64,000 nt of DNA from Phycomyces nitens (GCA_022702545.1 JAHRBC010000003.1:5208001-5272000); one strand, 5' to 3'. Shown: positions 22,336 through 34,639, counted from the stretch's first letter. Translations and numbers: made by a program. Notes: generated by a model from the letters alone, not told the origin.

Positions 22336-23149
22336 ATGGATAAAAGTACTTTTGAGTCTGTGGTCGATGCCATCTTCAAGGTCCTGATAGACGGAAGCAA
22401 AAAGGACTATATTGGAGAAAAGATTTCTCAGCTTGAACACAGCCTGCAGGCTGCAAATGGAGCCCTCGAAGCAAGTAAGTGAGCCAAATACACACCCACA
22501 GGTCTTTTAATGCTCTTTCTAGATGCCGATGATGAGACAGTGCTGGCAGCCCTGTTGCATGACATTGGCCAGTTCGCAACCTCTTCTGATCAAAAGGAAA
22601 TGCTGTTTGATGCATCTGCTCTTACTGATCTTGATCCTACTGCTCTTGGGGAATCTACCAAAACAAAGATCAGTGTGGGCGTCACTGGCCACGAGAGAAT
22701 TGGTGGAGAGTACCTCCGAAGTCTCGGTTTCTCGGAAAAAGTTGCTGTCTTGGTCGAGGCCCATGTTCCTGTGAAGCGGTATCTCACCGGCAAACACCCA
22801 GAGTACTACGATGGCTTGAGTGGTGCAAGTAAACTGTCACTGAAGTATCAGGTGAAATATAAATCCAACCAAGATATCTCCTTTGTGCTTTCAATACTAA
22901 CCAAAGATAACAATAATACCAATACCAATCATATATTTATCTCCATCTTAAAAAAAGGGGGGACCATACACGGCTAAAGAGGTTGAACTGTTTGAAAAGG
23001 ATCCACTATTTGAGTTAAAGGTCCAAGTGCGCCAGTGGGATGATGCTGCCAAGGTTGTTGACCTCAAGGTTCCTGGTCTGGAATATTATCGACCGATGGC
23101 CATTCGACATTTGGAGGAGCAGGCCAGCAGTCGTTCAATTGCGGTCTAA
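22336..23149 (+). CDS. PhnZ-like HD-domain mixed-valent diiron oxygenase
   Basis: Three exons (22336-22474, 22523-22851, 22958-23149) give 219 residues. The layout matches bacterial PhnZ, which oxidatively cleaves (R)-2-amino-1-hydroxyethylphosphonate to glycine and phosphate. Visible residues are Y25 and E28 (DYIGEKI), H35 (QLEHSLQ), H59-D60 (LLHDIGQF), H103 (GHERIGG), H127 and K131 (EAHVPVKRYL), S149 (SGASKLS) and D184 (QWDDAAK). From memory of the PhnZ structures, the equivalents are Y24, E27, H34, H58-D59, H80, H104, K108, S126 and D161. Spacing is identical except for one insertion of about 22 residues before H103. No targeting signal is seen. The divergent neighbour is a PhyH-type oxygenase, like PhnY. 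TmpB-type activity on trimethylated substrates, or another HD oxygenase role, remains possible. Confidence 0.88.
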
Positions 23150-23321
23150 TGCTAGTCTTGATATTACTGCTCCAGTAATTAAAAAACAAAACAAAATAAA
23201 GATGTATGCCTTCAAGGGCGCAAACGATCATTTTGGTCTATTTGCATTCTAAGGGCTGTACTGATTTCTAGAAATATGGAAAAATTAAAAATCATAATAT
23301 TCATTCTGTGCGCATATCCCA

Positions 23322-23568
23322 ATGAAACTGATGGCTAGATATCGCAGTAATCTGATAGGTATGTATTATACATGCCCAGCGTATCCTGCATGTTGAGCCC
23401 AAAGGGACCTTTTGGTTAATACTCTTTTTATGACCTCAACCAGCTCCAGTTGACTATCCCATATTTGCCCTTGGAGGCCTGTTCTGCATTGCAGCCGAAT
23501 ACACAGCATTGGGGTATTACATGTCTTTCGGCATAGTAATATCATGCTTGATAATTGTCCCTAGATAA
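23322..23568 (+). CDS. Possible 53-residue small membrane protein (two exons)
   Basis: Exons 23322-23358 and 23444-23568 join with a GT-AG intron to a 53-residue protein. It has a short basic start (MKLMARYRSN), then LIAPVDYPIFALGGLF and a hydrophobic segment to the end. Codon use in exon 2 looks coding, and the size and hydrophobic profile suit a small mitochondrial inner-membrane subunit. I do not recognise the family. It could equally be a chance frame; the low confidence reflects that. Confidence 0.3.
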
Positions 23569-23751
23569 TCTATTAGCACAACTCAGGCATTCATGACGCA
23601 AGATTATTAACGAGCAATTTAGCTGTCTAGAATCATAATAGTAGGTGTGGCAAAAAAGATAGTAAAGATCCAAGACGCTAAGCGCATTTAATATGTAAGA
23701 TGGCTTGAAAAAAAAACACTGCTTTGGATAATGGACTACGGCTGGCTATTA

Positions 23752-24950
23752 TCATTCATCCATATCCATTCCAGCAGAACCATCTGTTGTTTCTACCTCA
23801 TCCTGCAGGGCTGACACCTCTTTCTTTGCAGGCGATTCAAGGCTTATATCACAATCCATCGCAGAGGGTGCTTCGAACGTACATGCTTGTGCATCAGACT
23901 TCTGATCAGGATTAGCTTCGGCAATTGCCACTTCTTTATCTTTTTCATGCTCTTCCGTGTTCATTGGAATACTAGGGTCCTTTGGGGTGTCGACCTTGCC
24001 ATCTTTGGATAGAGGCGTTTTATCTGTGTCTGATGCAGTTTTCTCTTTGACGGGTCTGTCTTCCATGCCTTCTGCCTGTTCTTTCTTTAATACCTTTTCC
24101 TGGGCTTCGGGTTGGCTATTATCAAAGTTAATTGGCTCTAGATCCAGGCCAGTGGGGATATCTTGGGCTGGAAAGGTAGCATCAGGCTTGTCTTTGGTGT
24201 CTACAACATTCTCAGCAAACTCTTCCCATGTCGAGGTTACCAAAAGAACCTTTATTTAGAATAAACAGGTCAGTTCCTTGGCAGGGGACAATGCAGAGCC
24301 AACCCATAAGTACCTTTTCAATTGCCCGAAGGTACTTTATAAACATTTTATAGTGCTTCCGAGGCTCAAGCAAGAGTTCGCACAGACGCTGGATAGTAAA
24401 TGGTGCTCTAAGGGACAATGATGTCTGAGTTTCGATAATCACCATATATTACTTGTAAGCCTGCCAAAGCTAAAAGAGAAATAGCTACACTACACTATAG
24501 GCCCAATATCCATTTACCCCAAGTGCTGATCGATGCTGTGGACAATTGTGGTCTTTAGGGTCTCGATGTTGGACTTGCTGTCTGGCCCAGTGGTGTTCTC
24601 CATAATTTCACAATGCTACAGGAGCACTGTAGTATCAACAGCCCTGTCGTCACCCTTTAAGACAGAGAAACAAGGACAATTCCCCTTTTTACCTTGACAA
24701 TTGTCTGCTTGATGATTTCCTTTAATTCACTCCATGGGATTTCCAAGGTGTTTGTTTTGGCGGTCTGCTGAATGACAGGATTGGGCTCAAGATTGTTGAG
24801 ATGATCGCCAATCTCTACCAAATCCGATCCATTGGTCTCTGGTTTTGGTAATTCCTCTGGTCCGATAATCTTTTCATCAATCGTAGAGTCATCAATGACA
24901 GTCTCGGGTTGATTCTGATTTTTCTGATCTTCAATCGCTGCTTCTGACAT
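23752..24950 (-). CDS. PPP4R2: Protein phosphatase 4 regulatory subunit 2
   Basis: Four exons (24950-24693, 24615-24518, 24407-24314, 24249-23752) give 315 residues. The family signature APFTIQRLCELLLEPRKHY, followed by KFxxY-like IKYLRAIEKVLLVTS, lies at about residues 119-155 and closely matches human PPP4R2 (IPFTIQRLCELLTDPRRNY). The exon 2/3 junction (HLG|APF) restores this block exactly. The N-terminal third contains the helical IPWSELKEIIKQTI segment. The C-terminal 160 residues are acidic and disordered (Glu/Asp/Lys/Ser-rich), as in other members. PPP4R2 targets the PP4 catalytic subunit in DNA-damage recovery and centrosome or spliceosome-related functions. The C terminus (GSAGMDMDE) is acidic. 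Confidence 0.93.
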
Positions 24951-25286
24951 GATATATCAAAGAGATGCATCCATCCAAACCAAAAACCTACACGCGCGTC
25001 ATTAGCATGTGTGACGTCGTTTTCTGTCTTGCAAACCCTCTCGTTTCTCTCACCGGGCTTTTCATTTTTTTTATATACATACATATATTCTTTTTCAAAA
25101 TCAAGTCATTTTTGTTAAGCTTTTTTTTCCCTGTCTTTTGTACATCATTTACACACCCACATAAACCCACATACACATACACATACACACAAATATATAT
25201 TTATATATTTATATCTATATATATATAAATATATCTATATACATATATTCAAAAGAGAGAAAAAAAGAAGAATAATATAATCTGAA
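24951..25286. other. Divergent promoter region between PPP4R2 and MTR10
   Basis: (TA)n and (CACATA)n tracts. No gene seen. Confidence 0.5.
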
Positions 25287-28200
25287 ATGTCAGAAGTCGC
25301 AGTATCCCAAGTGTTGGACGCACTCTCTGCTCTCTATTCATCCAGCAACCCTCGAGCCAAAAAGGACGCCAACCGATGGTTAGAAGACTTTCAGAAGCAG
25401 GTACCATGCCTAAATATATATATATATATATCTATACATACATATATCTTTACAGCCACACCAGAGACGACAAGAAAAAAAAAACATTAGCTCTTCATGC
25501 GCCTTACACACCTGCTCCTCTTTTAGCCAGAGGCATGGACCGTAGCAAATTACCTCTTGACAATGGAAAACTCCAATACCGAAACCCGTCTGTTTGCTGC
25601 CCAGACACTCCGGCAAAAGGTAAAATGGATAAGAAAACAAGTGGGTCCTGATTCACCATTGGCAGATTACATACGATCTGCGCGAACTCAATCCAGAAGC
25701 ACGTCGTTCATTGCGTGATTCTCTCGTGCAGCTCTTGTGGGTATCTTCTACAGGCTCCAAAGCCATCATGGTACAGCTCTGTTTGGCCGTCGCAGACCTG
25801 GCCATCCAGTTTTTCGAGTGGAATACTGCTGTACAAGATCTTATTACTAAATTTGGCAAGACTCCCGAGAGTGCAACTTGTTTGTTGGAGTTCTTAAAGG
25901 TCCTTGCTGAAGAAATGACTAGCAACAAGAGAATTCCTCTTTCTGTAAGTGGGGTTTGCAATATATCATCTAGACAGACTCGTATAAATATTAATCAAAC
26001 TTGACGGGTAATAATAAAGGATAAGGATGCCCGGGCAAGAAACGCAATCCTCATCGAGGGAAATGTCGCGACTGTTATGCGCCTGTTGGAAATGTATATC
26101 CAGTCCAGTGGTAAGTGAAGGGAAAATAAGAGGTATTTATGGTGCAATGTAAATGAGGTTAAAGATGTGTTTTTTGTTCCACTAGCTGGTAATATCAGAA
26201 TCCAGGAAGAGGTCTTTCAGTGTCTTTCGAGCTGGTTGCGTACTGGAGATGTAGACATTAGATTGCTGGAGACTAGTCCTCTCCTGGCTGCTGCGTTTGA
26301 GGGCCTCTCCAACGAGGAGCTGTTTGATGTTGCTGTGGACGTTGTGTGCGAGATCATTTATGAAACAAAGGATGTTACCGAGTACAGATCCCTTATTGAG
26401 CGGATATATCCTCTGTTTGGGACTCTGATCCAGCAACTGAGAGAAGCAAAGGCAGAAGAAGACTCTGACAAGGTTCGCGGCTATTGTCGCATGTTTATCG
26501 AGGCTGGTGAGGCCTATGTACAGTTGATTGTCCAGCACCCAGAGTCGTTTGGGATCCTGTTAGAGGGCATCAGTGAGTGCACTGCTTACGATGATCTCGA
26601 CATTGTGCCAATGACATTCAAGTTTTGGTACGAATTGACCAATGTACTCAACACTGAGTCCAACCGGGCAGCTATACCAGCATTTGTGGGCTACTATGAT
26701 TCTCTTGTCGACAGCATCATTAGACATCTGCACTACTCTGAAGACGTCGAGGAAATGTCAGCAAAGGACCGTGATGATTTTAGAGACTTTAGACATCAGA
26801 TGGGAGACACCCTCAAGGACTGCTGTAGAATCCTGACACCCCAAAAGTGCCTTTTGAAACCACTGACCTTGCTCACACGGCTGCTTACCCAGCCAGAAAC
26901 ACCTACTTGGCAGCAGATCGAAGCACCCATCTTTTCATTGCGCTCAATGGGATCAGAAGTACCAAGTGATGAGAATGAGGTGATGCCTCAGATCATGGAG
27001 TTTCTGTCCAAACTGCCTGATCATCCCAAGATCCGTTATGCAGCCACCCTGGTCATCTCTCGATACTCTTTCTGGACTCGCCTTCACCCAGAATACGTTA
27101 CATATCAGCTCAACTATATTTCTGCTGGATTTGAGAACCAAGAAGTAGCGGCCGCCAGTGCACTCGCATTAAAGCATCTCTGCAAGGACTGTAGCGAGGT
27201 AAACCAGATCCACGAGGGGGAAATATTGTCGACTAAACCTGTTTGTAGCTTCTTGTTGACTTTGTTGGCCAACTCCATCCCTTTTACATCAACATCGTCA
27301 GAAGTTTGCCTTTTAACGACATCATTGAAGTAACCGAGGCTGTGTCGCACGTAATTTCTGTTATGCCTGTGCCTGCCATCCTAAACGCACTCCAGTCATT
27401 CTGTCTGCCAATCGCCCAGGACCTCCACGCCATTGTTGTCAAGGATAAGAGTGCAGTTAGCCAGAATGAGATTGGAAAGGCCAGAGGTACAATGAAAAGA
27501 GGTGTGTATTAAAGGTACTGATTATTTTCTTGTAGACCTCTTGGAACAGATTGCAATCTTTTTTGAGATTGTTCGCCCAGATATACCTGTTGGTGCACCT
27601 CATCCATGTGTAACATTCATCAATGAACTCTGGCCTGTCTTTGACATGTGTCTGAGCAACTTTGGAAGCGAGCCAATTATTGCCGAGTCATTGTGTAGAT
27701 GCTTCAGGCACTGTATTCAGTCCTACAAACTTAACTTTGCACCCCTGCTTCCCTTGTTGATGGAGAGGCTGGTGAGTGGGTTTGATAACAGCAGACTGGG
27801 TGACTATCTCTGGGTCGCTCACAAGATCGTTCGTGAATATGCTATCGAGGGAACCGAAAGTGTCACGGTGTGCTTCCAGCTTCTCGAGCGTCTTAGTACA
27901 ACTGTGTTTACTACCTTGAATGAAAAGAAGTTTGAGGAAATCCCTGATGGCAAGTATTAGGCATTGGTAAAAAAAAAATTCAACTTATTTAACCTTTATG
28001 TTTCTAGTTGTGGAAGAATACTTTAGACTCACAAGTGCTTTCTTGGACTGTGCACCTACCTTGTTTGTCCAGAGTCAATTGATTTCACCGGTTTTCCAAG
28101 CTGGACTTGCAGGACTGTCTTTGGAAGAAGTAAGGGCCCTGACTGCCATTATATCCTTTTACCGCCACCTGTTATCCATCGATCTGACCACCAGTGAGCT

Positions 28201-28625
28201 CGAGAAGCCCGATACTCCATTGACAGCATCTACACTGACCATGAACACCGATCGCATCATTGGCTTGTACAGAGAATTTGGTGGTGATTTTGTTCGTCTT
28301 TTGTTCGATGGAATGATCCACCATTACAGCTGGGAAATGATTCCTGATGTTGCTGCGACCATGAAGTCCTTGGCACAACTGATGCCTGCCGAAAGTGCAC
28401 AGTGGATGGTGGCTGTCGTGAATGGCTTCCCTGAACAACACATGTCTGCATCTGAGCGAACCGAGTTCTTGCAAGACTGGACAAGGTGAGCCCGATAATT
28501 GGATCAACATGTCATTTAACCTGATTTATCATAGGGCTATCCAAGAGAAGCAGTGGGCAAAGGTCAGACGTGTCCTGTCAGACTTTGTGTCTCAGTATAG
28601 AAGACGCAATACAAACCGAAAGTAA
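25287..28625 (+). CDS. MTR10: Importin-beta family nuclear transport receptor (Mtr10/transportin-3)
   Basis: Nine exons (25287-25400, 25527-25619, 25666-25944, 26020-26110, 26186-27198, 27249-27486, 27536-27949, 28008-28485, 28535-28625) give 936 residues, the size of Mtr10/TNPO3. The N terminus carries the importin-beta RanGTP-binding start (NPRAKKDANRWLEDFQK) and the next helices (FAAQTLRQKITYDL). The rest is continuous HEAT-repeat helices, including the TNPO3-like RYAATLVISRYSFWTRLHPE, and the basic end SQYRRRNTNRK. In yeast Mtr10 imports the SR-like protein Npl3 and affects tRNA retrograde import. The intron after exon 7 has a GC donor (gcaagt): the unspliced frame stops four codons on, while the GC-AG splice joins IPD to VVEEYF in frame. 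Confidence 0.95.
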
Positions 28626-28901
28626 TATATGCAACCCATAACATACTTTGGGCTGTCAATCCATGGCATTCTGAATCAGAAATAATCCATTTATATATAC
28701 ATATATATATATATAACAAAAAAGACAAGGAATTGCAAGCACACTGAATATTCATTACATGGACACCTTTATATATAAATATATATATATTTATATATAT
28801 TCTTCAATTTTATCATTAAAATACCAGATTACCCTGACCACTCTTCACTAGCCCCCCCACCTTAATAGCATTTGTGGTTGGGCCATCTGAGCCCATTATC
28901 C

Positions 28902-30648
28902 TTAATCTCTGACAAATAACCCCATCAAAAGAATTCCATGACAGGCCAGCAGAGTCCATGAGCTCTTTTCTGTCGAGGGAAAGGTCATCCAACATGCCTC
29001 TATGGTAGCCAACACAAATATTCTAGACAGCAGTAATCATATGAGTACTTGGAAATATACTCGGTGCCTTACCTGATGTAATTGCGAAAGGTATGAGATC
29101 CGGTAGTCATCCACACACTCTGCCAGAGTAAATAAGGCAGGGCATGGTAGTACCAAGAGTAGAATTGGTAATGCAAAGATCTGGCAAAGATCATGCCAAT
29201 AAGGTTGCTAGTAAACATCATGGAAAGGATGTCTAAAAATATATAAGTATCCATGGGTTTTGTGTAGACCAAAATTACCATCAGGAGAAACCGGGCGTTT
29301 AGGACCGGCCTTGAATCCATCAACGAATACTTGCCAAAGACCACCTCTTCTAAAGAATTGAATTTACACAATGTGTTTCAGAAGACCTGTTTCTTAGTGT
29401 CACAAACATACCCTTTGCACCAGACAAAATATAAAAAGAGAAACAAGACAATGGCATGGCCAGCCAGCAGACATTTTGCAAACACAGGAGACCCGAATGT
29501 CTTTTCAGTAACCATTCTCCAGTTGACGGTCCATTGGTAGTCAAATGCTCTGCTAAACTCGAATGAACGGCTCAGATATGATTCAGGATAGGTTGATAGA
29601 AATGGATATCCCAAAACAATCTAATAGACCAATATCCAAATATGAATAGGTAAATTCTGTTTTCTTTTTGTTTTCTTATTGTTGTGTATACAACGGCCCC
29701 TTTGGAAACCTTACCTGAATACTTCCCATGAATGACAGAATAGCCAAGGTTTTCCATGCACCGATGGCCTGCCACAACAAGACTCCAAACGCAGGAAAAA
29801 ACAAGAGAACATTCATCTTGACAGAGATGGCCAGACTACGATAATTTAATTCACATTTCAACTGTTGACTGGTTTCTTACCTGTAAAGAGCACCACTAAA
29901 TACCCACCGTTTGTGGATCATGGCCAGAATACAGGTATACATGAACAGCATTGCTATAGGGTCATTGAAGCACCTGAGAGCATAGATCGAATGAAGTCTT
30001 TTGGAAAGACAGAGCAAGACAAGTCCATAAGGGGGGAACTGTTGGAATGAAAATCAGCAGTGTTCACAAGGACAAAACACAAATATATATATATATATTT
30101 CACACCCAATACCTTTTTGGACTTGCTGTATAATGCAAACACCACGGCTTGTGTGGCAAGATAGATGCCGGCAAAAATGTACTGAGCAAGACGGACATTG
30201 GTTCCCTTGTTGGTCAAATAATACAGCCCAGAATAAATGTAGACAAACCCGGCAGGATACCTTGGCAGAATGTTAAATTAATAGTTTATTGTTTGTTGAC
30301 AAGCACTTACACCAATGGTCCAGTGTCACCACGTAAGTTTAGGTAGTCGCGCTCACCATTGATGAACCCTTGGACTTCTTGCATATAAGCAGTCCAATCT
30401 ATTTCTGTATCTAGATTCCACGGCGTTTAGTGGTCATTGCCTTGTTAGGGATACTACTTACATTGCACTTTATGAATAATGACAATGTTGAGCAAAAGTT
30501 CGCCCAACAATAGGATTGTGGCAATGTACCAGACATGAGAAGGATCCATAAACACCTTGGTGAGGAACTGGCCAATGTCCTCCAACTTTATGACTTTGGA
30601 TTCGGGATTCCCGGTGGCTGGTCGTGATCGTTTTCTTTTAGGTGCCAT
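28902..30648 (-). CDS. ALG3: Dol-P-Man:Man5GlcNAc2-PP-Dol alpha-1,3-mannosyltransferase
   Basis: Nine exons (30648-30462, 30410-30311, 30260-30113, 30038-29881, 29835-29715, 29620-29412, 29349-29279, 29232-29073, 29022-28902) give 424 residues. ALG3 (GT58) adds the first lumenal mannose to the lipid-linked oligosaccharide in the ER membrane. Family blocks are [64 protein letters not shown], and [19 protein letters not shown] followed by PYLLWQ. Many hydrophobic spans are present. The N terminus is basic ([10 protein letters not shown]). Exon 7 is read in the frame that keeps the loop before FTSNLIG; another frame there looks open but breaks both junction phases. An upstream in-phase non-ATG extension is not used. 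Confidence 0.96.
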
Positions 30649-30916
30649 GATGATGATGATGAAGAGGATTTTTGTTTGTTGAATAGCCTTTTTCGATGGA
30701 ATTTCTTTTTTAGGAAATGGCAAGCCGATATTAAAACTCAGAATACAAGCATATATATAAATATATATAAATGTATATATTCTTTATTCTATATGTGATT
30801 AAAGATTGAAGAGGCACTTGTTTGGAGGGAATAGAAGATGTGGGGGTATAGAGCAATGATAGCAAAAAAAATATAAAGAAATGTGGGATATACAAATGAG
30901 AAATAAGAATTAATGA

Positions 30917-32853
30917 TTACACTCCTTCTACAGGCGAAGGATCATCACAAATGGTTCGTTCAGGTAGTGGTACATCAGATATCTTTCCTGTGGCAGGATC
31001 TATACTCGAAACATTGCAAACACGAGCCGAATGGAGTTGCGTCACACCAGGTAACGACATTAAGCTGTATTTTAGGACACCTCTGACTGTGAGCTCATAT
31101 GGGTATCTTATAAGAAGCGACCTATAATCGAGACTTTAGAGCCAAGAATCATAGAGTGAAAAATCAAACCTACCAACGCTCGTTTCCACGGTTGTCGCCG
31201 TGGGTTGCTCCGGGATTCTTGATTTGAATTTGACTGATGGCTGTGCTCTGGGTAGAATGGAATATCTTTCCAGGCTCAAACACCAGTGGATCTTCTAGCT
31301 GGTAGATTGTCCCTAGGAATTCAGCTGGGTCGGCACCTAGAAGCAAATGTTTTAATAAAAATGAATGTCTTTGGCCAAACTTACCTTTGGGGTCTATTGC
31401 CTCCAAGACGCTGTCATTGTTTTGATTCATATTGAGAGTGGGTACAAAGTGACTAGACGCAAAAACACTAAACGACGCATGACTGATCTGGACCGTCCAC
31501 CAATTGTAGTTTCTATTTCGTAAAGGCCATGAGTTTGTTAACATAAAGAAGGGTCAGATGTGTTACCTAGCCCGGACCTGGAGGTTAAAGATAAGTTCCT
31601 TTTGGGTCCCAAGTACATTGCTGATCCCAACAACCTCAACATCTGTTAAGGGAGAGGCAACGAATATCAGGAATAGCCATATGGCACCAGTGCCAGCCAT
31701 GCAACCCAAAAATACCCACAAAAGGATCATTCCTTTGCTGTGGATAGAATGATTAGGATAAGGAAAGTGGTATGGGATGCTTACTTTTTGCCATTTTGCT
31801 TTCGTCTTTTCTTGCCATAGGACCTATTTACAAGTGGCCTGTTCTCATCGTCGCTTGGATACCAGTAGTCATGGCTCTGGTATCTAGGTTTCTTTTGCAG
31901 GGAAGAGAATGAATAGGGATGGGCGCCAGTTGTAGGCAGTTCTGATACGGCTGATCGCAAAACTGGACGCCGAGAAGAGTGTCGTGATTGTTGGTCGGTG
32001 CTGTAATAGGGCTTTTCCCGGGCATAGTAATCGGAGCCCTCGTTGCCATCGACAGCGGAGGGGTATCGGTTGTATGGCAAGGTAGAATAAAAGGAAGAAG
32101 GTCCGTGAAAGGAAGGTGGTTGGTCAGTGTCGACATTGGTCCAGGGAGGTGGGTGGAATGAGGCCTGTGAGGACTTATCTCGGTACACATAGCCTTCGTG
32201 TTCATCAGAATCTAAAGCCAAAAAAAAGTTAATATTTTATATTTAAACGATGATTTTCATACCATCGACATCGAGCACAGCGTCACTGAGGTTCTGGGCA
32301 AAGATCTCTGTAGGCGTAATGTAGCTCGAGGCAATCGGCCGTCGCTTTTTCTTTTGGGACCGTATCGACTCGTTTCCGGATTTTATGCTCTTTACGTCTC
32401 CCTATATTACGAGTCAATCTTTAATCAATCTTAATAATATAGACCCACTTGAGAAGTCACCCGTCTGGCTTCATTTGTGTGAAAGATAGGCGGATCTGGA
32501 AATACTGCTGTTTCCACAGTGAGCTGTCTCAAAGAACCGCCACTGATATAGTCCTGCTTGCTCGCAAGAAGGTCTCTCGACTTTGACGGCATTAGGCTTC
32601 TGAATGGCAACGAATCTAGGGTCATTAGTCGAGACGCGTCTGAGCTTTGCATTGCACTGAAATTAGGCCGAGTCCGGGGTGCATTTCGAGTAAGAGGTGT
32701 AGTGTCCATATTCGGTTTTCTTCGTAGGGTGCGGGATCTTGAAGGCGAAGAAGACAAGAGTTCATCTTCGGTGCTGGTTGTTGTTGCTCCTAGACCAGAA
32801 TCATCTAGCAGGGCTGTGCTCGGGATCTGGGACGGGCTATAGTATGTCGCCAT
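30917..32853 (-). CDS. VAC7: Vac7-like single-pass membrane protein
   Basis: Seven exons (32853-32449, 32401-32263, 32211-31785, 31737-31567, 31512-31385, 31336-31174, 31121-30917) give 545 residues. The N-terminal 320 residues are disordered, cytosolic-looking and rich in Ser, Arg, Tyr and Pro. A basic patch (YGKKRRKQNGKN) precedes one membrane span (ILLWVFLGCMAGTGAIWLFL, about residues 327-346). The C-termin al lumenal part resembles the conserved region of fungal Vac7: GTQKELIFNLQVRARN, ISHASFSVFASSHFVP, EFLGTIYQLEDPLVFEPG and YPYELTVRGVLKYSLM. Yeast Vac7 activates Fab1 to make PI(3,5)P2 at the vacuole. I assign the family by motif order and topology from memory, so the name is probable rather than certain. 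Confidence 0.72.
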
Positions 32854-33309
32854 GGCAGGTTAATGAAGAACCCCTTTTTTTTGAATCCACCCTTTTTACA
32901 ACCGGAAAAGAAATAAAGTGGGTGGCAGCATTTTACCACTTGAAATAGTTAGCCCACAAAGCGCGTGGGCAGTCCACGTGAGCTTGTAGAACGTGTTTTT
33001 CATAGGGGTTCTGGCCCGTACGAGCAAGTAGACAGGTCCTGGCATCTCAGCGACCAATAGTAGCAGTTGTGTAGGATCTGCTTGCTTGAATATCACAAAC
33101 ATTCACTTGATCTTTTTTTATTTATTTTGGCAGCACAAAGACTAGCTCTAAGCTGCCTTTGGTATCTTATCAAAGGCTCAATTAAAACGAGCATTTAACA
33201 GATAGCCTTGAGCTTCACTTTTGTTGAAATCGCATGCTTCGTCTTCAAAACGAGTCACAAATGCTCTTCATTCCTCCCTCACAACCAAACCTACTTGCAC
33301 TGATTGACC
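32854..33309. other. Divergent promoter region
   Basis: Upstream of both the Vac7-like gene (minus) and the small gene at 33310 (plus). No further gene seen. Confidence 0.5.
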
Positions 33310-33803
33310 ATGACTTCAAAGGCAACTCAGGAATATCGCGCCTCATTTATAACCTTGATCTCACAGCTTACTGTGATTGAGAAAAAGGGACAGGAATTTT
33401 TTGACAAGATGTAAGCTGTCTTGGCCACACCAACGAATCCCCACCTCATCATCATTCAAGCGAAAATTCAGTGTGGACTCCTTATGAACCAACAGCAGCC
33501 CAAGGTCAGCCCCCAAGACTCCTTTCTTAAAAAAAACAGCTGATCTGACAATACCTGTTCTTAGCCGATTTCGAACAGCTCATGATCTCCCTTCAGAGCC
33601 TTGAGACTCATGCCCGCATTTCTGGACTGTTGAGCATTGCAGGTTCTTGTACTGATTCGGCTGATGGCCAGACAACTCAGCCAAAGAATCTTGCCGTGAG
33701 AGATGCTGACACACTGCAGGCTGTAGATATATTCTTTCAAGAAAAGAACCGACTATTGATGAATATTCGTGCTGCAGTCAATGCGGCCCATCGACCTCTA
33801 TAA
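33310..33803 (+). CDS. Small helical protein, function unknown
   Basis: Three exons (33310-33410, 33461-33504, 33565-33803) give 127 residues. The protein is predicted mostly helical, with an N-terminal amphipathic helix (FITLISQLTVIEKKGQEFF), a short Trp/Pro linker (SVWTPYEP), a second helix (FEQLMISLQSLETHARIS) and a C-terminal helix (AVDIFFQEKNRLLMNIRAA). Size and layout suit a small subunit of a larger complex such as Mediator, kinetochore or a tethering complex, but no signature settles it. Splice phases close and coding composition is good, so I think it is a real gene. Confidence 0.6.
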
Positions 33804-34639
33804 TAAATGTATAACATTTGCTGCCCAAGGCCAGCCTTGTACATAGCCTCTTTAAAGGAGAATGCTACTGTTGGACAACCAGTATCACTTTGGTGTCAAT
33901 GCACATCCAGTCTGATCCTATCAGAGGCGTGTGAATAGTTGTATTGTTGTCAATCCAGACGGTCTGGATGCGTTGGGGGGAAACAATTGATCTTTTTGGC
34001 TGGATTCATTCGGTCTGGATTCCGGCCGTAGATGATGCTAAAGAACTCTCTAGATGATTATGGGTATTCTATAACCAGACTAATGGTCAATGAATCCTCT
34101 TGTAATCTAGCCTAGATACCAAGCTATGCGATATACAATGGTCTAGTTTCCTTTTGTTTCAAACATGGGCCATCAATCATTTCTCACGATGAACCGTGTC
34201 CTTCACGGGACATCTTGACCAATGTACGGCCCATTAAAAAGAAATCAGCCCCAAATCATTGCCAACTTTGCTTATCAAACAAATGGAGTTGTACCAAGCA
34301 CGATCTAGACCTCGTTAATCTCAATTTTTATCCAATGTCAATTTCGTGCATTGGCCAGTATTGTTCCACAATATTCTGCTGAATAGAAATCATTTTTATA
34401 ATATATATATGATAAATAAGCATCATTTGGAAACCAACCAAGAAATAAGAGTGATCATTTGATGTCATTTACCATCACAGTGTCTCTGGTGCCAATTTGC
34501 GTATCCAATAAACAAAAAACCAATCTTACAAGACATGTATCTGAATATTGCAGTAAGGCTTTATTAAATAGGCTCCATTTAAAGACATTTGTCAGGCATG
34601 CCCACAGAATGCTGACTTATATTCAAGAGGGCAGTAAAT

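Noticed and set aside
29069..29371. Alternative reading of ALG3 exon 7 ([15 protein letters not shown])
   Set aside because: Does not match donor phase on either side, and the other frame restores the ALG3 loop before FTSNLIG.
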